Below, piece by piece: positions 8,601 through 16,663 of a stretch of 64,000 bases of DNA. Each line of letters begins with the position of its first letter. Within the stretch, counting starts at the first letter, position 1. Below the pieces are notes generated by a model, which was given only the letters and a program-made list of their open reading frames with translations, was not told the origin of the DNA and made no database searches. Source of the DNA: Deltaproteobacteria bacterium (GTDB lineage Bacteria > Myxococcota_A > Polyangia > Polyangiales > JADJMO01); contig JACPFM010000063.1 in the NCBI GenBank assembly GCA_016182965.1, positions 23,113 to 87,112 of the forward strand, read 5' to 3'. A program made the translations under genes and the position numbers.

Positions 8601-10656
8601 GATCGAACGCCAGATCCAGCCGCAGCCCGCCCGCGGTCGACGCGAGGCGCATCCCTTCGACCTTCAGCGTCCCGCGGTCGAGCGTCACCTGCTGCACGTT
8701 CAGGTCGGCCGAGAAGTCGTCGCGCCGGAGCGTCGCGTGCGTGCCGGTGATCTGCGCGCCGGCCGGCGTCGGGCGCACGTGGGTCGACACCGTGATCCGC
8801 TGCGCTGCGTCGGTCGTGAGCTTCCCCTCCGCGGCGATCAGCGCGGAGGTCCCGGTGACGCGGACGTCGACGTCGCGGAACCGGCGGTGGCCCACGCCGA
8901 TCTCGCGGGCCTCGACCGCCCCGGCGAACGCCGGCGAGGCGATCGCGCCCTCGGCGCGGAGGGCCACCGCGCCCTCGGGCACGGCGAACGACGGGTGCTC
9001 CACCCCGATGCCGCGCGCGGCGGCGCTCCCCGAGACGGTCCCGGCGCCGAGATCGACGTCGGCGCTGGCCTGCAGATCGATCCGGCCGCTCAGCGGCTGA
9101 CCGGTGACGCCCCGCAGCTCCTCGAGCGCGGGCACCTGCGCGTCGACCGCCGCGTGCGCGGTGCCGCCGCCCTCGCGGCTCGCGATCGCGAAGGTCGCGT
9201 CGGCCGTGCTGCGTCCGTGGGCCACGTGCGCGGTGCCCTCCGCGTCGATCGCGCCGCTCGGCCCGATCACCGCGCGGGCGTGGAGGTCGAGCGTCGCCGA
9301 GCGACCGGCGACCGACGCGCCGCCGCGCGTGACCGCCGCGAGCTCGACGCCTCGCATGGTCCGCGTCGCGTCGACATGGACGTCCGCCGAGACGCCGAGC
9401 GCCGGGGCCTCCGGCACCAACGCGCGCGGATCGACGCCGCGGATCGCCACGGTGGCGGCGCCCAGCCCGATCGCGGGCAGCGCGGGGCTCGCCTCGCTCC
9501 CGAGCGCGCCGAAGTCGACGCGCCCGTCGATCGCCGCCGCGCCGTCTCCCACCGCGATCGCGCCGTGCACCTCCGCGTCCTGCAGCGTCCCGGCGGCGTC
9601 GAGGCGCGCCGCGACGGGCGCGTGGACGGGCGGCCGGGCGCCGAGCAGCCGACCGAGGGCGCCCGGCTCGATCGCGGGCATTTCGATCTGCGCCGACCAG
9701 CCGCGCGCGTCGGTCCTGCCCCGCAACCCCACGCGCGCGCCGCCGCCGGTCACCTCCGCGCGCGCATCGTCGACGATCACCGGCAGATCGGCGGGATCCG
9801 GCCAGGTCGGGACGCGCAGCCGGGCCGACACGATCGCGCGCGCCGCCGTGGGCAGCGTGTCCTCGATCGGCGCGACGTCGAGCACGAGGTGCGGCACCGC
9901 GATCCAGGTCGCCTCGGGCGAGAAGCGCAGCGCGCCGTGCGTCACCTCCGCGTGCGCGTCGATCCGCTTGCCGCCCACCGTTCCGAACGCGGCGGCGCTC
10001 CGCACATCGATGTCGGCGATCGCGAGCCGGAAGGTTCTGGGCTTCGTCTCGGCAGGCCCCTTGGTGGGCTTCGGGTCCTTCGCGGCGAACGCGTCGGCCA
10101 GCGTCGGCACGCCCTCGGCGTTCGGGATCAGCGCGACGTCGAGCCGGTCGACGACCACCCGATCGATCGTCGGCGTCGCTCCCGTCTTGGAGAGGAACGC
10201 CTTGCCGAGATCGAGCACGTCGAAGCGCCCGTGGACGCCGTACGCCGCGCCCACGTCGCGCCCGGCGGGATCGCGGAGCGTCAGCTTCCCGACGTCGATC
10301 CCGCCGCCGAGCAGCGAGATGCGATCGATGTCCACCACCTCGAAGCGGCCGCGCATCCCCGAGGAGATCCCGTCGCTCACGAGCCTCGCGATCTCCCGCC
10401 GCGCCGCGGGGGCGTCGACGTGGAGAAGCAGCGCGAAGGCCAGCGATCCCACGAAGACGACCGACAGCCCGAGCCCCGCGGCGAGGCCGAGCGCGAAGCG
10501 GGCGACGCCGCGTCGGCGCGGCGGACCACCTCCGCCCGAGGGTCGCGAGGGGCGCTCCGAGGGGCGCGAGGGGCGCGACGCGGAAGACGGACGCCCCCAA
10601 TCGAGCTCGGGGTGCGAGCGGCGTTCGAGGACCCCCGGGAAGCTCGACGACGCCAC
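5608..10656 (-). CDS. tamB: TamB-like translocation and assembly module protein
   Basis: This 1682-aa protein has a basic, Ser/Pro/Arg-rich N-terminus (about 50 residues) and one transmembrane helix at about 52-75 (FALGLAAGLGLSVVFVGS). A very long repetitive beta-rich region follows, with recurring motifs such as LDLDIPQ and IDGRVDFG. The end matches the TamB (DUF490) domain: GEVMSLLVLGR near 1530 and LSFGAGRYAGGYQHDNVYFEV near 1620. TamB/AsmA-like proteins span the periplasm and are implicated in outer-membrane protein assembly and phospholipid transport. It follows the TamA-like gene by 87 bp in the same orientation, the usual tamA-tamB arrangement. Length exceeds that of E. coli TamB (about 1260 aa), as is common in this phylum. 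Confidence 0.93.
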   Translation of the reverse strand: MASSSFPGVLERRSHPELDWGRPSSASRPSRPSERPSRPSGGGGPPRRRGVARFALGLAAGLGLSVVFVGSLAFALLLHVDAPAARREIARLVSDGISSGMRGRFEVVDIDRISLLGGGIDVGKLTLRDPAGRDVGAAYGVHGRFDVLDLGKAFLSKTGATPTIDRVVVDRLDVALIPNAEGVPTLADAFAAKDPKPTKGPAETKPRTFRLAIADIDVRSAAAFGTVGGKRIDAHAEVTHGALRFSPEATWIAVPHLVLDVAPIEDTLPTAARAIVSARLRVPTWPDPADLPVIVDDARAEVTGGGARVGLRGRTDARGWSAQIEMPAIEPGALGRLLGARPPVHAPVAARLDAAGTLQDAEVHGAIAVGDGAAAIDGRVDFGALGSEASPALPAIGLGAATVAIRGVDPRALVPEAPALGVSADVHVDATRTMRGVELAAVTRGGASVAGRSATLDLHARAVIGPSGAIDAEGTAHVAHGRSTADATFAIASREGGGTAHAAVDAQVPALEELRGVTGQPLSGRIDLQASADVDLGAGTVSGSAAARGIGVEHPSFAVPEGAVALRAEGAIASPAFAGAVEAREIGVGHRRFRDVDVRVTGTSALIAAEGKLTTDAAQRITVSTHVRPTPAGAQITGTHATLRRDDFSADLNVQQVTLDRGTLKVEGMRLASTAGGLRLDLAFDPVRHRMTVDAASTPLDLAALAHGAAIDAKGLRGSLEVHAKLATIDVDRAKLVAGNEAGILGVDPDGPPKKAIAPKALAGLPRAGSVPYVTGHLKVDLSGATLPDVGDVEAHVDVEVEDRLVSGDVAVALRDVARVALHGAALVPGRLDDARAWSHAAGHVDLDIPQIDLQQVSAFLARRAKPGESPPQLVGLLDVTGRLERRDPHGPPTGAIELATKGLGLVSGATRVEGIDLRAKLTLDGDGDAKGEDGPARPDLPLQAAAVVEVHDGKGPLAIAHLGTEATWERLKPANLSLPDLPLSLDLLVPARELDAWPRAIASKIPLHGSFGLSARGEGTFGDPKIELRAGVDSLTAHDGSQHDAQVTLTYDGARAALKSTVRARRDRSATQAASPEADELALDGELTLRARDLFEGVAAPPWTAKLDAKLDGVPLDLVITEHGVTGAARGELHLDHLHDPAAAPATPPLSLEGRIDVDRFAVGDARFDETFLTVKVDDRAATATVALHGKDGRLDAKANVPLVWASTLPSIAPGAPVEASLDMKDLRLKIVEPFVTAVDALDGKLDAHFSARMQKDASGRWTGAPEGTLKLRDGVIVADAVGERWERVAAEVKVQNGRLDLSGLELRGIGAGRARIEGSAQLEGFVPKSFHLSIDTKRFPFALEGAKVGDVSGDIVIDGNLVPHGGGDGRDRFDVAVKLDGVALDLSKEAGKEVQSLDDDPSILVAQPIAEPVEPPAPGQGTPIKVTVNIPQPVWVRRDDLRVAVSGNPQITVDGPAKFAGEIRVEANPGSQLQQRSWVEVLGKRFYVQQSRVAFTGEAQFDPVLDVEVRWQAPDRTIVQIKVTGHLAAPKVTFKGLDESGGSLGLTQGEVMSLLVLGRRDAGSARQQQQAEKGAAAQAGALVQGMTGSIVGRQLQKMLPTSMNLSFGAGRYAGGYQHDNVYFEVAYSATGSRMGPQFIGQSIPKTTFLVDWRFARMWSLITTIGDTGSTLVDLLWHHRY

Positions 10657-10743
10657 GCGTTCGATTGCAGCAATGCCCAGGCCACCGACGCGCGTGCGCG
10701 GCGCACACGCAGTCGCGTTCGGGCCCGGCGATCGCAGTCGCGC

Positions 10744-12858
10744 TCAGAAGGCTTGGCCGAGGCTGAAATGCAGCGCGTACGGACCCTTGAAGCCGAGGTT
10801 GAAGTCCTTCGCGGTCTCGCGCGGATCGAGGTCGCCGCCGATCCGCTGCGCACCGGGGACGCGCACGCCGAAATCGACGCGGACGGGACCGACCGGCGTG
10901 TTGTAGCGGAGTCCCGGTCCGACGGAGAGGTGCGGGTAGTCGAGCCGCAGGTCGAAGCGTCTTCGCGACACGTCGCTGGCGTCGACGAAGAGCACGCCGG
11001 CGAGCGGTCCGCTGATCACGAACCGGAGCTCGAGGGACGTCTCCCAGAGCGACGCGCCGCCGACGACCACCGAGCAGTCCATCCCCCGCTGCGCCTGCAC
11101 GAGCCTGCCCTCGACCACGTCCTCGCGGCAGTCGCGCAGGCCGATCTGGCGGGTCGCGTACCCGCGGTTGCCGAGCGCGCCGCCCGAGTAGAACGCGCGC
11201 CACGCCGGGGTGGCGCCGGTCGCGTCGAACCGCTGATCGCGGCTGCGCGACTCGTGCGCGTAGCGCGACGGATCGTCGGCCGTCGGCGTGCGGCGCGCCG
11301 GCTCGCGCACGTCGTAGTCGTAGGGGAGCAGCCACCCGGTGGTGAAGCGGAACGCGAGGATCACGGTGCGGGCGAGCGGGCCGTACATACGGATCTCGGG
11401 CTGGAGGCGGACGTCGCCGAAGTCGCCGCCCCACAGGGTGTCGCCGCCGAAGGCGTACTGCAGCGAGAGCGAGCCGAACCAGCCGCGCTTGGGGTCGAGC
11501 AGATCGTCGCGCGCGTCGATCGCCTGCAGCAGCTCCACGTACCCGAGCGTCGCGTCGAAGACGTTGGGCGGGAGCACGGTGCCACCGGTGGGCGACGCGA
11601 ACTGGAGGGCCTTGCGATAGAAGAGGCCCACGAAGAGGATCCCGGCGAAGCGCCGATCGACGCCGACCGTGCCCATGGCCGTCACCGTCCGGTAGTCGTT
11701 GATCGGGTCGGGGAGCACGCCGCCGGTGAGCCCGAGCACGCCGTTGGTGCGTGACTCGATGAACGCGGGCTGTCGCAGCTCGGAGGTCGCGAGGATGCCG
11801 GGGTGGGCGCCGCTCACCGAGAAGAAGCCGCCGCGCGTGATCAGCATGGGGCGGAGCTCCACCCGGAAGTTCCGCAGGCCGCCGAAGAAGTTGCGGTGCT
11901 CCCAGCTGGCGGTCACGTGCACGTCGTTGCGCAGCGGGTCGACGAGGAAGCCCGGGCCCGCCTTGATGCGCCGCAGCTTCGCCTCGGTGACCGAGATCTT
12001 CACCGGGATCACCGTCGCGTTCGGATCGCTCAGATCCGGCTCGAAGTTGATGGTGTCGAAGGTGCCGAGATCGAACAGCGCGTTCTGCGCGCCGCGCATG
12101 GCGCGGGTCGAGTACTCGTCGCCGGGCTCGATCGCGACGATGCGCCGCACGCGGTTCTCCGGCAGCTGCGACAGGCCGATGACCGAGATCTTGCCGAACG
12201 TGCAGCGCGGACCCGCGGCGACCTCGACGTGGATCACCGCCTCGTGCTTGACCAGATCGACGTCGGCGCCGAGCGTCACCGTCGCGTGCGCGTAGCCCTC
12301 GTCGGTGAGCAGCTGCTCGGCCGCCGCGCCGCTCGCGCGGTAGTGCTCCTCGTCGAAGGGGTCGCCCGGGGCGGCCTTCCACGCGGCGCCGAACTTCTTC
12401 CGCACGTCGGCGGGCAGACCTTCGAGGCCGCTCACCTGCACGCGCGCGAGCCGCACCACCGGTCCCTCGTCGACGACGATCTGCACGCGCACCGAGCGAT
12501 CGCCGGTCCTGATCACCCGGCCGGCGCGCACGCGCGCCTCGTAATGGCCGCGCGCTTGGTAGAACCGCTCGATGCGCTGCAGATCCTTCTCGAGCGTGAC
12601 CGCGTCGAAGAGGGCGTAGTCGACCCACCACGCCCGGAACAGCCCGAGCACCTTGCTCGTCTCCTCGCTGGCGATCGCGCCTTCGCGATCGTCCGTGTCG
12701 ATCTCGTCGGTGCCCTTGATCTCGATCTTGTCGAGCGCGGTCGCGCCCTGCGGCAGCTTGGCGGGACAGCCGAGCGAGAGCGCGGCGCCGACGAGGGTGG
12801 ACGCGAGCGCAGCGTGGCCGACGAACGTGCCGGAAGCGCGACGCGATCGTGTCGACAT
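10744..12858 (-). CDS. tamA: TamA/BamA-like outer-membrane assembly factor
   Basis: This 704-aa protein belongs to the Omp85 superfamily. A short signal with a Cys (LSLGC, position about 30) suggests lipoprotein processing, unusual for Omp85 proteins. Residues 40-330 carry POTRA-like repeats (FYQARGHYEARV, LLTDEGYAHATVTL, ISVIGLSQLPENRV). The C-terminal half is a 16-strand-type barrel with the conserved GALGNRGYATRQIG region, ending in HFSLGQAF with a terminal Phe as is typical of outer-membrane barrels. The ATG at 12858 was chosen because the signal peptide follows directly; longer in-frame readings would run through the divergent Rieske gene. Placement before tamB supports TamA over BamA. 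Confidence 0.9.
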   Translation of the reverse strand: MSTRSRRASGTFVGHAALASTLVGAALSLGCPAKLPQGATALDKIEIKGTDEIDTDDREGAIASEETSKVLGLFRAWWVDYALFDAVTLEKDLQRIERFYQARGHYEARVRAGRVIRTGDRSVRVQIVVDEGPVVRLARVQVSGLEGLPADVRKKFGAAWKAAPGDPFDEEHYRASGAAAEQLLTDEGYAHATVTLGADVDLVKHEAVIHVEVAAGPRCTFGKISVIGLSQLPENRVRRIVAIEPGDEYSTRAMRGAQNALFDLGTFDTINFEPDLSDPNATVIPVKISVTEAKLRRIKAGPGFLVDPLRNDVHVTASWEHRNFFGGLRNFRVELRPMLITRGGFFSVSGAHPGILATSELRQPAFIESRTNGVLGLTGGVLPDPINDYRTVTAMGTVGVDRRFAGILFVGLFYRKALQFASPTGGTVLPPNVFDATLGYVELLQAIDARDDLLDPKRGWFGSLSLQYAFGGDTLWGGDFGDVRLQPEIRMYGPLARTVILAFRFTTGWLLPYDYDVREPARRTPTADDPSRYAHESRSRDQRFDATGATPAWRAFYSGGALGNRGYATRQIGLRDCREDVVEGRLVQAQRGMDCSVVVGGASLWETSLELRFVISGPLAGVLFVDASDVSRRRFDLRLDYPHLSVGPGLRYNTPVGPVRVDFGVRVPGAQRIGGDLDPRETAKDFNLGFKGPYALHFSLGQAF

Positions 12859-12924
12859 GCCGGTCCCGTGGCTTCGACGGTCGCGACAAGGCGCCGTTGC
12901 GCATCCAAGGGGGTGCTTGCGACG

Positions 12925-13491
12925 ATGCAGCGCTTCCGGTGGGGGCCCATGGATCGAGACGACCAACACGGGGGACAACGACGACGCGCGCTCCTCGCGA
13001 TCGCCGCCGGCGGTTGCGCGGTCGCCGCGGCCGCGGGCGCGCCGACGATCATCGCGGTGGTCGCGCCGGCGAGGTCGGCCGGAGGCGACGGCGCGCGCTA
13101 CGTCGTCGGCAAGCTCGACGACCTGGCGATCGGCGTGCCGAGGAAGGTCGCGATCATCGGCGACGAGATCGACGGCTGGACGCGCGCGCCCAAGCGCAAG
13201 CTCGGCGCGGTGTGGCTGCACCGGCGTGGCGAGCGCGACGTGCAGGCCTTCTCGGTGACGTGCCCGCACCTCGGGTGCGCGATCGACGTGGCGATCGACG
13301 GCGCGGGCAAGGCGAGCGGCTACGAGTGCCCCTGCCATGACTCGAGCTTCGGCCTCGACGGCGCGCGCGGCAGCGGCCCCTCTCCGCGCGGCATGGATCC
13401 GCTCCCCGTCGACATCGCGCCCGACGGCGCGGTGTCGGTGATCTTCAAGCGCTTCCGCATCGGCACGCGCGAGCGGGAGGAGCTCGGATGA
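12925..13491 (+). CDS. Rieske [2Fe-2S] protein of a bc-type complex
   Basis: This 188-aa protein has an N-terminal Arg-rich stretch followed by a hydrophobic anchor (RRRALLAIAAGG), which fits a Tat-type signal anchor. The cluster-binding motifs are CPHLGC at 113-118 and CPCHDSSF at 135-142, giving the two Cys and two His ligands. AAGGGGG lies 11 nt before the ATG at 12925; a second ATG at 12949 has a purine run only 3 nt away and is less likely. The stop overlaps the cytochrome b start as ATGA, so the electron-transfer partners are coupled. It would take electrons from quinol and pass them to cytochrome c. Confidence 0.93.
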   Translation: MQRFRWGPMDRDDQHGGQRRRALLAIAAGGCAVAAAAGAPTIIAVVAPARSAGGDGARYVVGKLDDLAIGVPRKVAIIGDEIDGWTRAPKRKLGAVWLHRRGERDVQAFSVTCPHLGCAIDVAIDGAGKASGYECPCHDSSFGLDGARGSGPSPRGMDPLPVDIAPDGAVSVIFKRFRIGTREREELG

Positions 13492-15350
13492 GCGAGCGCC
13501 GGAGCTTCGCCGACGCGCTCGACGCGCGGTTCGGCCACCGTCGTCTGATGCAGGAGCTGCTCGAGGACCACGTGGTCGGCGGCGCGCGCTGGTCGTACGC
13601 GATCGGCGCCGCGCTGACCGTGCTGCTCGTGATGCAGGGGATCACCGGCGTCGGCCTGATGATGGTCTACGCGCCCTCGAGCCAGACCGCGTGGGCCTCG
13701 GTGCATTACGTCACGCACCGGCTTCCCTGGGGCTGGCTCCTGCGCGGCGTGCACCACTACGCCTCCGACGCGCTGCTCGCGCTCTCGGGGCTCCACCTCG
13801 CGCGCACCGCGCTGGTCGGCGCCTACCGCGGCCACCGCGACGTCAACTGGTGGGTCGGTCTGGTGCTGATGGGGCTGACCTTCGCGCTGGCGATCACCGG
13901 CGGGCGCCTGGTCTGGGATCAGGCCGCGTACTGGGCGTTCAAGGTCGAGGCGAACATCACCGCCACGACGCCGATCGTGGGCGGCGCGCTGGCGCGGCTC
14001 GCGCAGGGCGGACCGCAGCTCGGTCACTTCACGCTCACGCGCATGTACGCGCTGCACGTCGCCGTCTTGCCGATGCTCGTCATCGCGACGGTCGCGTTGC
14101 ACGCGCGCCTGCGTCGCGTGCACGGCCACGCGCCGGTCGGCGATCCGGGGAAGGTCTCGCCGCGCGCCGTGCAGCTTCAGCGCGACGCCATCGTCGCGGT
14201 GGCCGTGGTCGCGCTCGTCGTGGCGCTCGCCGTCCGCGCGCACGGAGCGCCGCTCGACGCGCCCGCCGATCCGAACAGCGAGTACCCGGCGCGCCCCGAG
14301 TGGTTCCTCTTGCCGCTGTACGAGCTGCGGCGGCTGCTCTCGGGCGGGCTCGAGGCGGTCGCCACGATGGTCATCCCGTCGATCGCGATCGCGTTCCTCG
14401 TGCTGTTGCCGGTGCTCGATCGCAAGCGCGACGCGTCGCTGCGCGCGCGCGGTCCCTTCCTCGGCGCGCTCGGCCTCGGCGCGCTCGGCGGAGCGCTCCT
14501 CGTGCTCTCGGCGAAGCGGCACGACGCGCGCGACGCGAAGTTCCAGAAGGCGCGCGCCGCCGCCGACGAGCGCGCCGCGTACGCGATCGAGCTCGCCAAG
14601 GCGGGCGTGCCGCCGGAGGGCCCGCTGGAGATGCTCGCGCGCGATCCGAAGATCCGCGGCGAGGAGATCTGGAAGAAGGAGTGCGCGACCTGCCACACGC
14701 TCGACGGCAAGCTGACCGACGAGAAGGAGGCGGCGGCCGACGTGAAGGGGTGGGGGACCGCCGCGTGGGTCGAGTCGATGGTGCGCGATCCCGACGACCC
14801 GCTGCGCTTCGGCCGCAGCCCGTTCAAGGGGGAGATGCCCTCGGCGACCAAGCCGCCGCCCGGCAAGGAGGCGGAGTTCAAGCCGATGTCCGAGGCCGAC
14901 GTGAAGGCGGTGAGCGAATACGTCGCCGCGCAGGGGAAGGGCGGGAGCACCGACGCGCACGCCGCGCAGGTGTTCGACGACGCCTGCGGCGGCTGCCACG
15001 AGCTGAACGGCAAGGGGGGCGACGACAGCGATCTCGCGCCGAAGCTCACCGGCTGGGGCAGCTACCGCTGGCTCCGCGCGCAGATCGCCGATCCGACCGG
15101 CGGCGAGACGTACGACGTCGAGGCCGGCCACACGAAGTACAAGGGGCGCATGCCGGCGTTCTCGAAGGATCTCGGGCCGGACGTCGACGTGATCGCGCGC
15201 TGGCTGTGGTGGCGGCTGCACGGCAGCTGGCCGACGGAGGCACAGATCGCCGCGGCGGCGGCGCCGCCTGCACCGGCCGCCTCGTCGGCTCCGCCGGCCG
15301 CGTCATCGGCGGCTGCGATCTCCTCGGCGTCGACCGCCGCGCCGAAGTAG
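13488..15350 (+). CDS. cytochrome b fused to a di-haem c-type cytochrome
   Basis: In this 620-aa protein, residues 1-210 are a cytochrome b/b6 N-terminal core with the His pairs expected for two haem b groups (HHYASDALLALSGLHLA; LHVAVLPMLVIATVALHAR, an H-x14-H pair). Residues 215-335 resemble subunit IV and carry the quinol-site motif PEWF (PEWY in bc1). The C-terminal part has two CxxCH haem-c motifs, CATCH at 399-403 and CGGCH at 500-504, each with a downstream Met candidate. An Ala/Pro/Ser tail ends the protein. It therefore combines cytochrome b, subunit IV and a di-haem cytochrome c1 substitute. It is coupled to the Rieske gene by ATGA. No separate cytochrome c1 gene is nearby. Confidence 0.93.
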   Translation: MSERRSFADALDARFGHRRLMQELLEDHVVGGARWSYAIGAALTVLLVMQGITGVGLMMVYAPSSQTAWASVHYVTHRLPWGWLLRGVHHYASDALLALSGLHLARTALVGAYRGHRDVNWWVGLVLMGLTFALAITGGRLVWDQAAYWAFKVEANITATTPIVGGALARLAQGGPQLGHFTLTRMYALHVAVLPMLVIATVALHARLRRVHGHAPVGDPGKVSPRAVQLQRDAIVAVAVVALVVALAVRAHGAPLDAPADPNSEYPARPEWFLLPLYELRRLLSGGLEAVATMVIPSIAIAFLVLLPVLDRKRDASLRARGPFLGALGLGALGGALLVLSAKRHDARDAKFQKARAAADERAAYAIELAKAGVPPEGPLEMLARDPKIRGEEIWKKECATCHTLDGKLTDEKEAAADVKGWGTAAWVESMVRDPDDPLRFGRSPFKGEMPSATKPPPGKEAEFKPMSEADVKAVSEYVAAQGKGGSTDAHAAQVFDDACGGCHELNGKGGDDSDLAPKLTGWGSYRWLRAQIADPTGGETYDVEAGHTKYKGRMPAFSKDLGPDVDVIARWLWWRLHGSWPTEAQIAAAAAPPAPAASSAPPAASSAAAISSASTAAPK

Positions 15351-15401
15351 ACGTCCCGCCGCGTCCTTGACGAGGGCCGTCCTGCGCGGCATTCACGAGG
15401 C

Positions 15402-16436
15402 TTGTCCCTCTCGACCGCCTTCCGCTCCTGCACCCTCGTCTCCGTGCTCGCGCTCGCGGCCTGTCGCGGCGAGCAGGTCGACGTCGAACACACCGGCGAC
15501 GCGTCGGAGTCCGGCGTCGCCTCGGAGTCCGGTATCGACAGCGCCGGCTCGGAGTCCGCCGTCGACGGCGACGACGCCTCGACGCTCGACTCGTCGAGCG
15601 CGGACACCGCGGCCGGACCGGCCGACGCCGCCCTCGACGCCGACGCCGGCACGGGCGACGCCGACGCGGGCACGGGCGACGGCGACGCGGGCACGGGCGA
15701 CGCGGCGCCGACCGACGCGTTCGTCGGCGGTCCCAAGCATCAAGCGGACTGTCCCATCGCGCGCGGCCCCAAGATGAAGTTCATCGCGGCGCCCGAGCCG
15801 TTCTGCATCGACGAGACCGAGGTCACCGACGCACAGCTCAACGTGTTCGTCATCGCGTCGGACAAGCCCGCGGCGCCCAAGATTCCGGCGTTCTGCGCGA
15901 CGGCGCTCGCCGAACGTCCGCCGAAGACGAGGCTCTCGCTGTCGGTGGCCGCCGCGAACATCGAGTGGTGCGTCGCGTACGCCTACTGCAAGTGGGCCGG
16001 CAAGCGCCTGTGCGGCAAGCACGGCGGCGGCGCGTACTCGTCGTCCGAGAGCGAGGCTTCGGGCACGAGCCAGTGGTCGTACGCGTGCCGCGGCGGCGAT
16101 CCGGGCACGGTGTTCCCGTACGGCGGAGGCGCCGCCTACGTCGCCGACACGTGCATCAACGAGGACTCGGCGGTCACCTCCGTCCAGCCGGTCAACAGCT
16201 CCAAATGGCCGGACTGTCACGGCAGCGGCGAGTTCTCCACACTGATGCACATGGCCGGCAATGCGCGCGAGTGGGAGGACGCCTGCGATGGCCCCATCGG
16301 CGCGTCGACCTCCTGCCGCACGCGCGGCGGCGCCTGGACCTCGCCCTGGAACGAGACCAACTGCGGCTCGATCCCCCGCCTGAACACGAACGCCGACGCC
16401 ACCACCGGCTTCCGCTGCTGCTACGACGGTCGCTGA
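15402..16436 (+). CDS. SUMF1/FGE-sulfatase-domain lipoprotein
   Basis: This 344-aa protein has a lipoprotein signal (LVSVLALAAC, Cys about 21), an Asp/Ala/Gly/Ser-rich linker to about residue 110 (repeats of DADAGTG), then a formylglycine-generating-enzyme-like domain. Typical family patterns are FCIDETEVT, WCVAYAYCKWAGKRLC, MAGNAREWEDAC, RTRGGAW and GFRCC. In Myxococcota such domains are mostly surface proteins, and true sulfatase maturation is not implied. No ATG or GTG fits the signal peptide; TTG at 15402 is the only reasonable start, so the start is less certain than the product. Confidence 0.85.
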   Translation: MSLSTAFRSCTLVSVLALAACRGEQVDVEHTGDASESGVASESGIDSAGSESAVDGDDASTLDSSSADTAAGPADAALDADAGTGDADAGTGDGDAGTGDAAPTDAFVGGPKHQADCPIARGPKMKFIAAPEPFCIDETEVTDAQLNVFVIASDKPAAPKIPAFCATALAERPPKTRLSLSVAAANIEWCVAYAYCKWAGKRLCGKHGGGAYSSSESEASGTSQWSYACRGGDPGTVFPYGGGAAYVADTCINEDSAVTSVQPVNSSKWPDCHGSGEFSTLMHMAGNAREWEDACDGPIGASTSCRTRGGAWTSPWNETNCGSIPRLNTNADATTGFRCCYDGR

Positions 16437-16487
16437 TCGGCGGTGGCAGTCGTGGGCCGGCGACGCCGCGTCGGCTCGCGCGACCTG

Positions 16488-16557
16488 GGTCGAAGGTCGA
16501 AGGTCGAAGGTCGAAGCTGTCGGGCTTCGTTTGACCTTCGACCTTCGACGTTCGACC
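16488..16557. repeat. paired heptamer arrays forming a long hairpin
   Basis: Four direct units of GGTCGAA (16488-16515) face four units of its complement TTCGACC (16530-16557, with TTTGACC and TTCGACG variants) across a 13-nt loop. It lies between convergent genes, so it could fold in either transcript and act as a bidirectional terminator. No U-run follows directly. Confidence 0.85.
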
Positions 16558-16599
16558 GGGCATGCGCAGGCCGGCGAGGCCGAGTGGCCAATCATCGCA

Positions 16600-16644
16600 G
16601 CGAACAAAAACACTTCGCCCCCGCGATCGCTCGCGGGGGCGAAG
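16600..16644 (-). terminator. rho-independent terminator of the 1085-aa protein gene
   Basis: A perfect 14-bp stem, CTTCGCCCCCGCGA (16613-16626) with its complement at 16631-16644 and a TCGC loop, lies 20 bp after the stop codon. On the minus strand it is followed by TGTTTTTGTT, a good U-tract. Confidence 0.85.
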
Positions 16645-16663
16645 GGGTCACGCGGCGATCAGA

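Noticed and set aside
7525..11754. A 1409-codon plus-strand open frame across tamB and tamA
   Set aside because: High GC content leaves few stop codons on the opposite strand; the translation is Arg/Ala/Asp-rich without motifs, while tamB and tamA are clear.
15402..16436. Sulfatase-activating enzyme
   Set aside because: The SUMF1-like domain sits on a lipoprotein with a long linker and no sulfatase gene is near; the domain alone does not show this activity.
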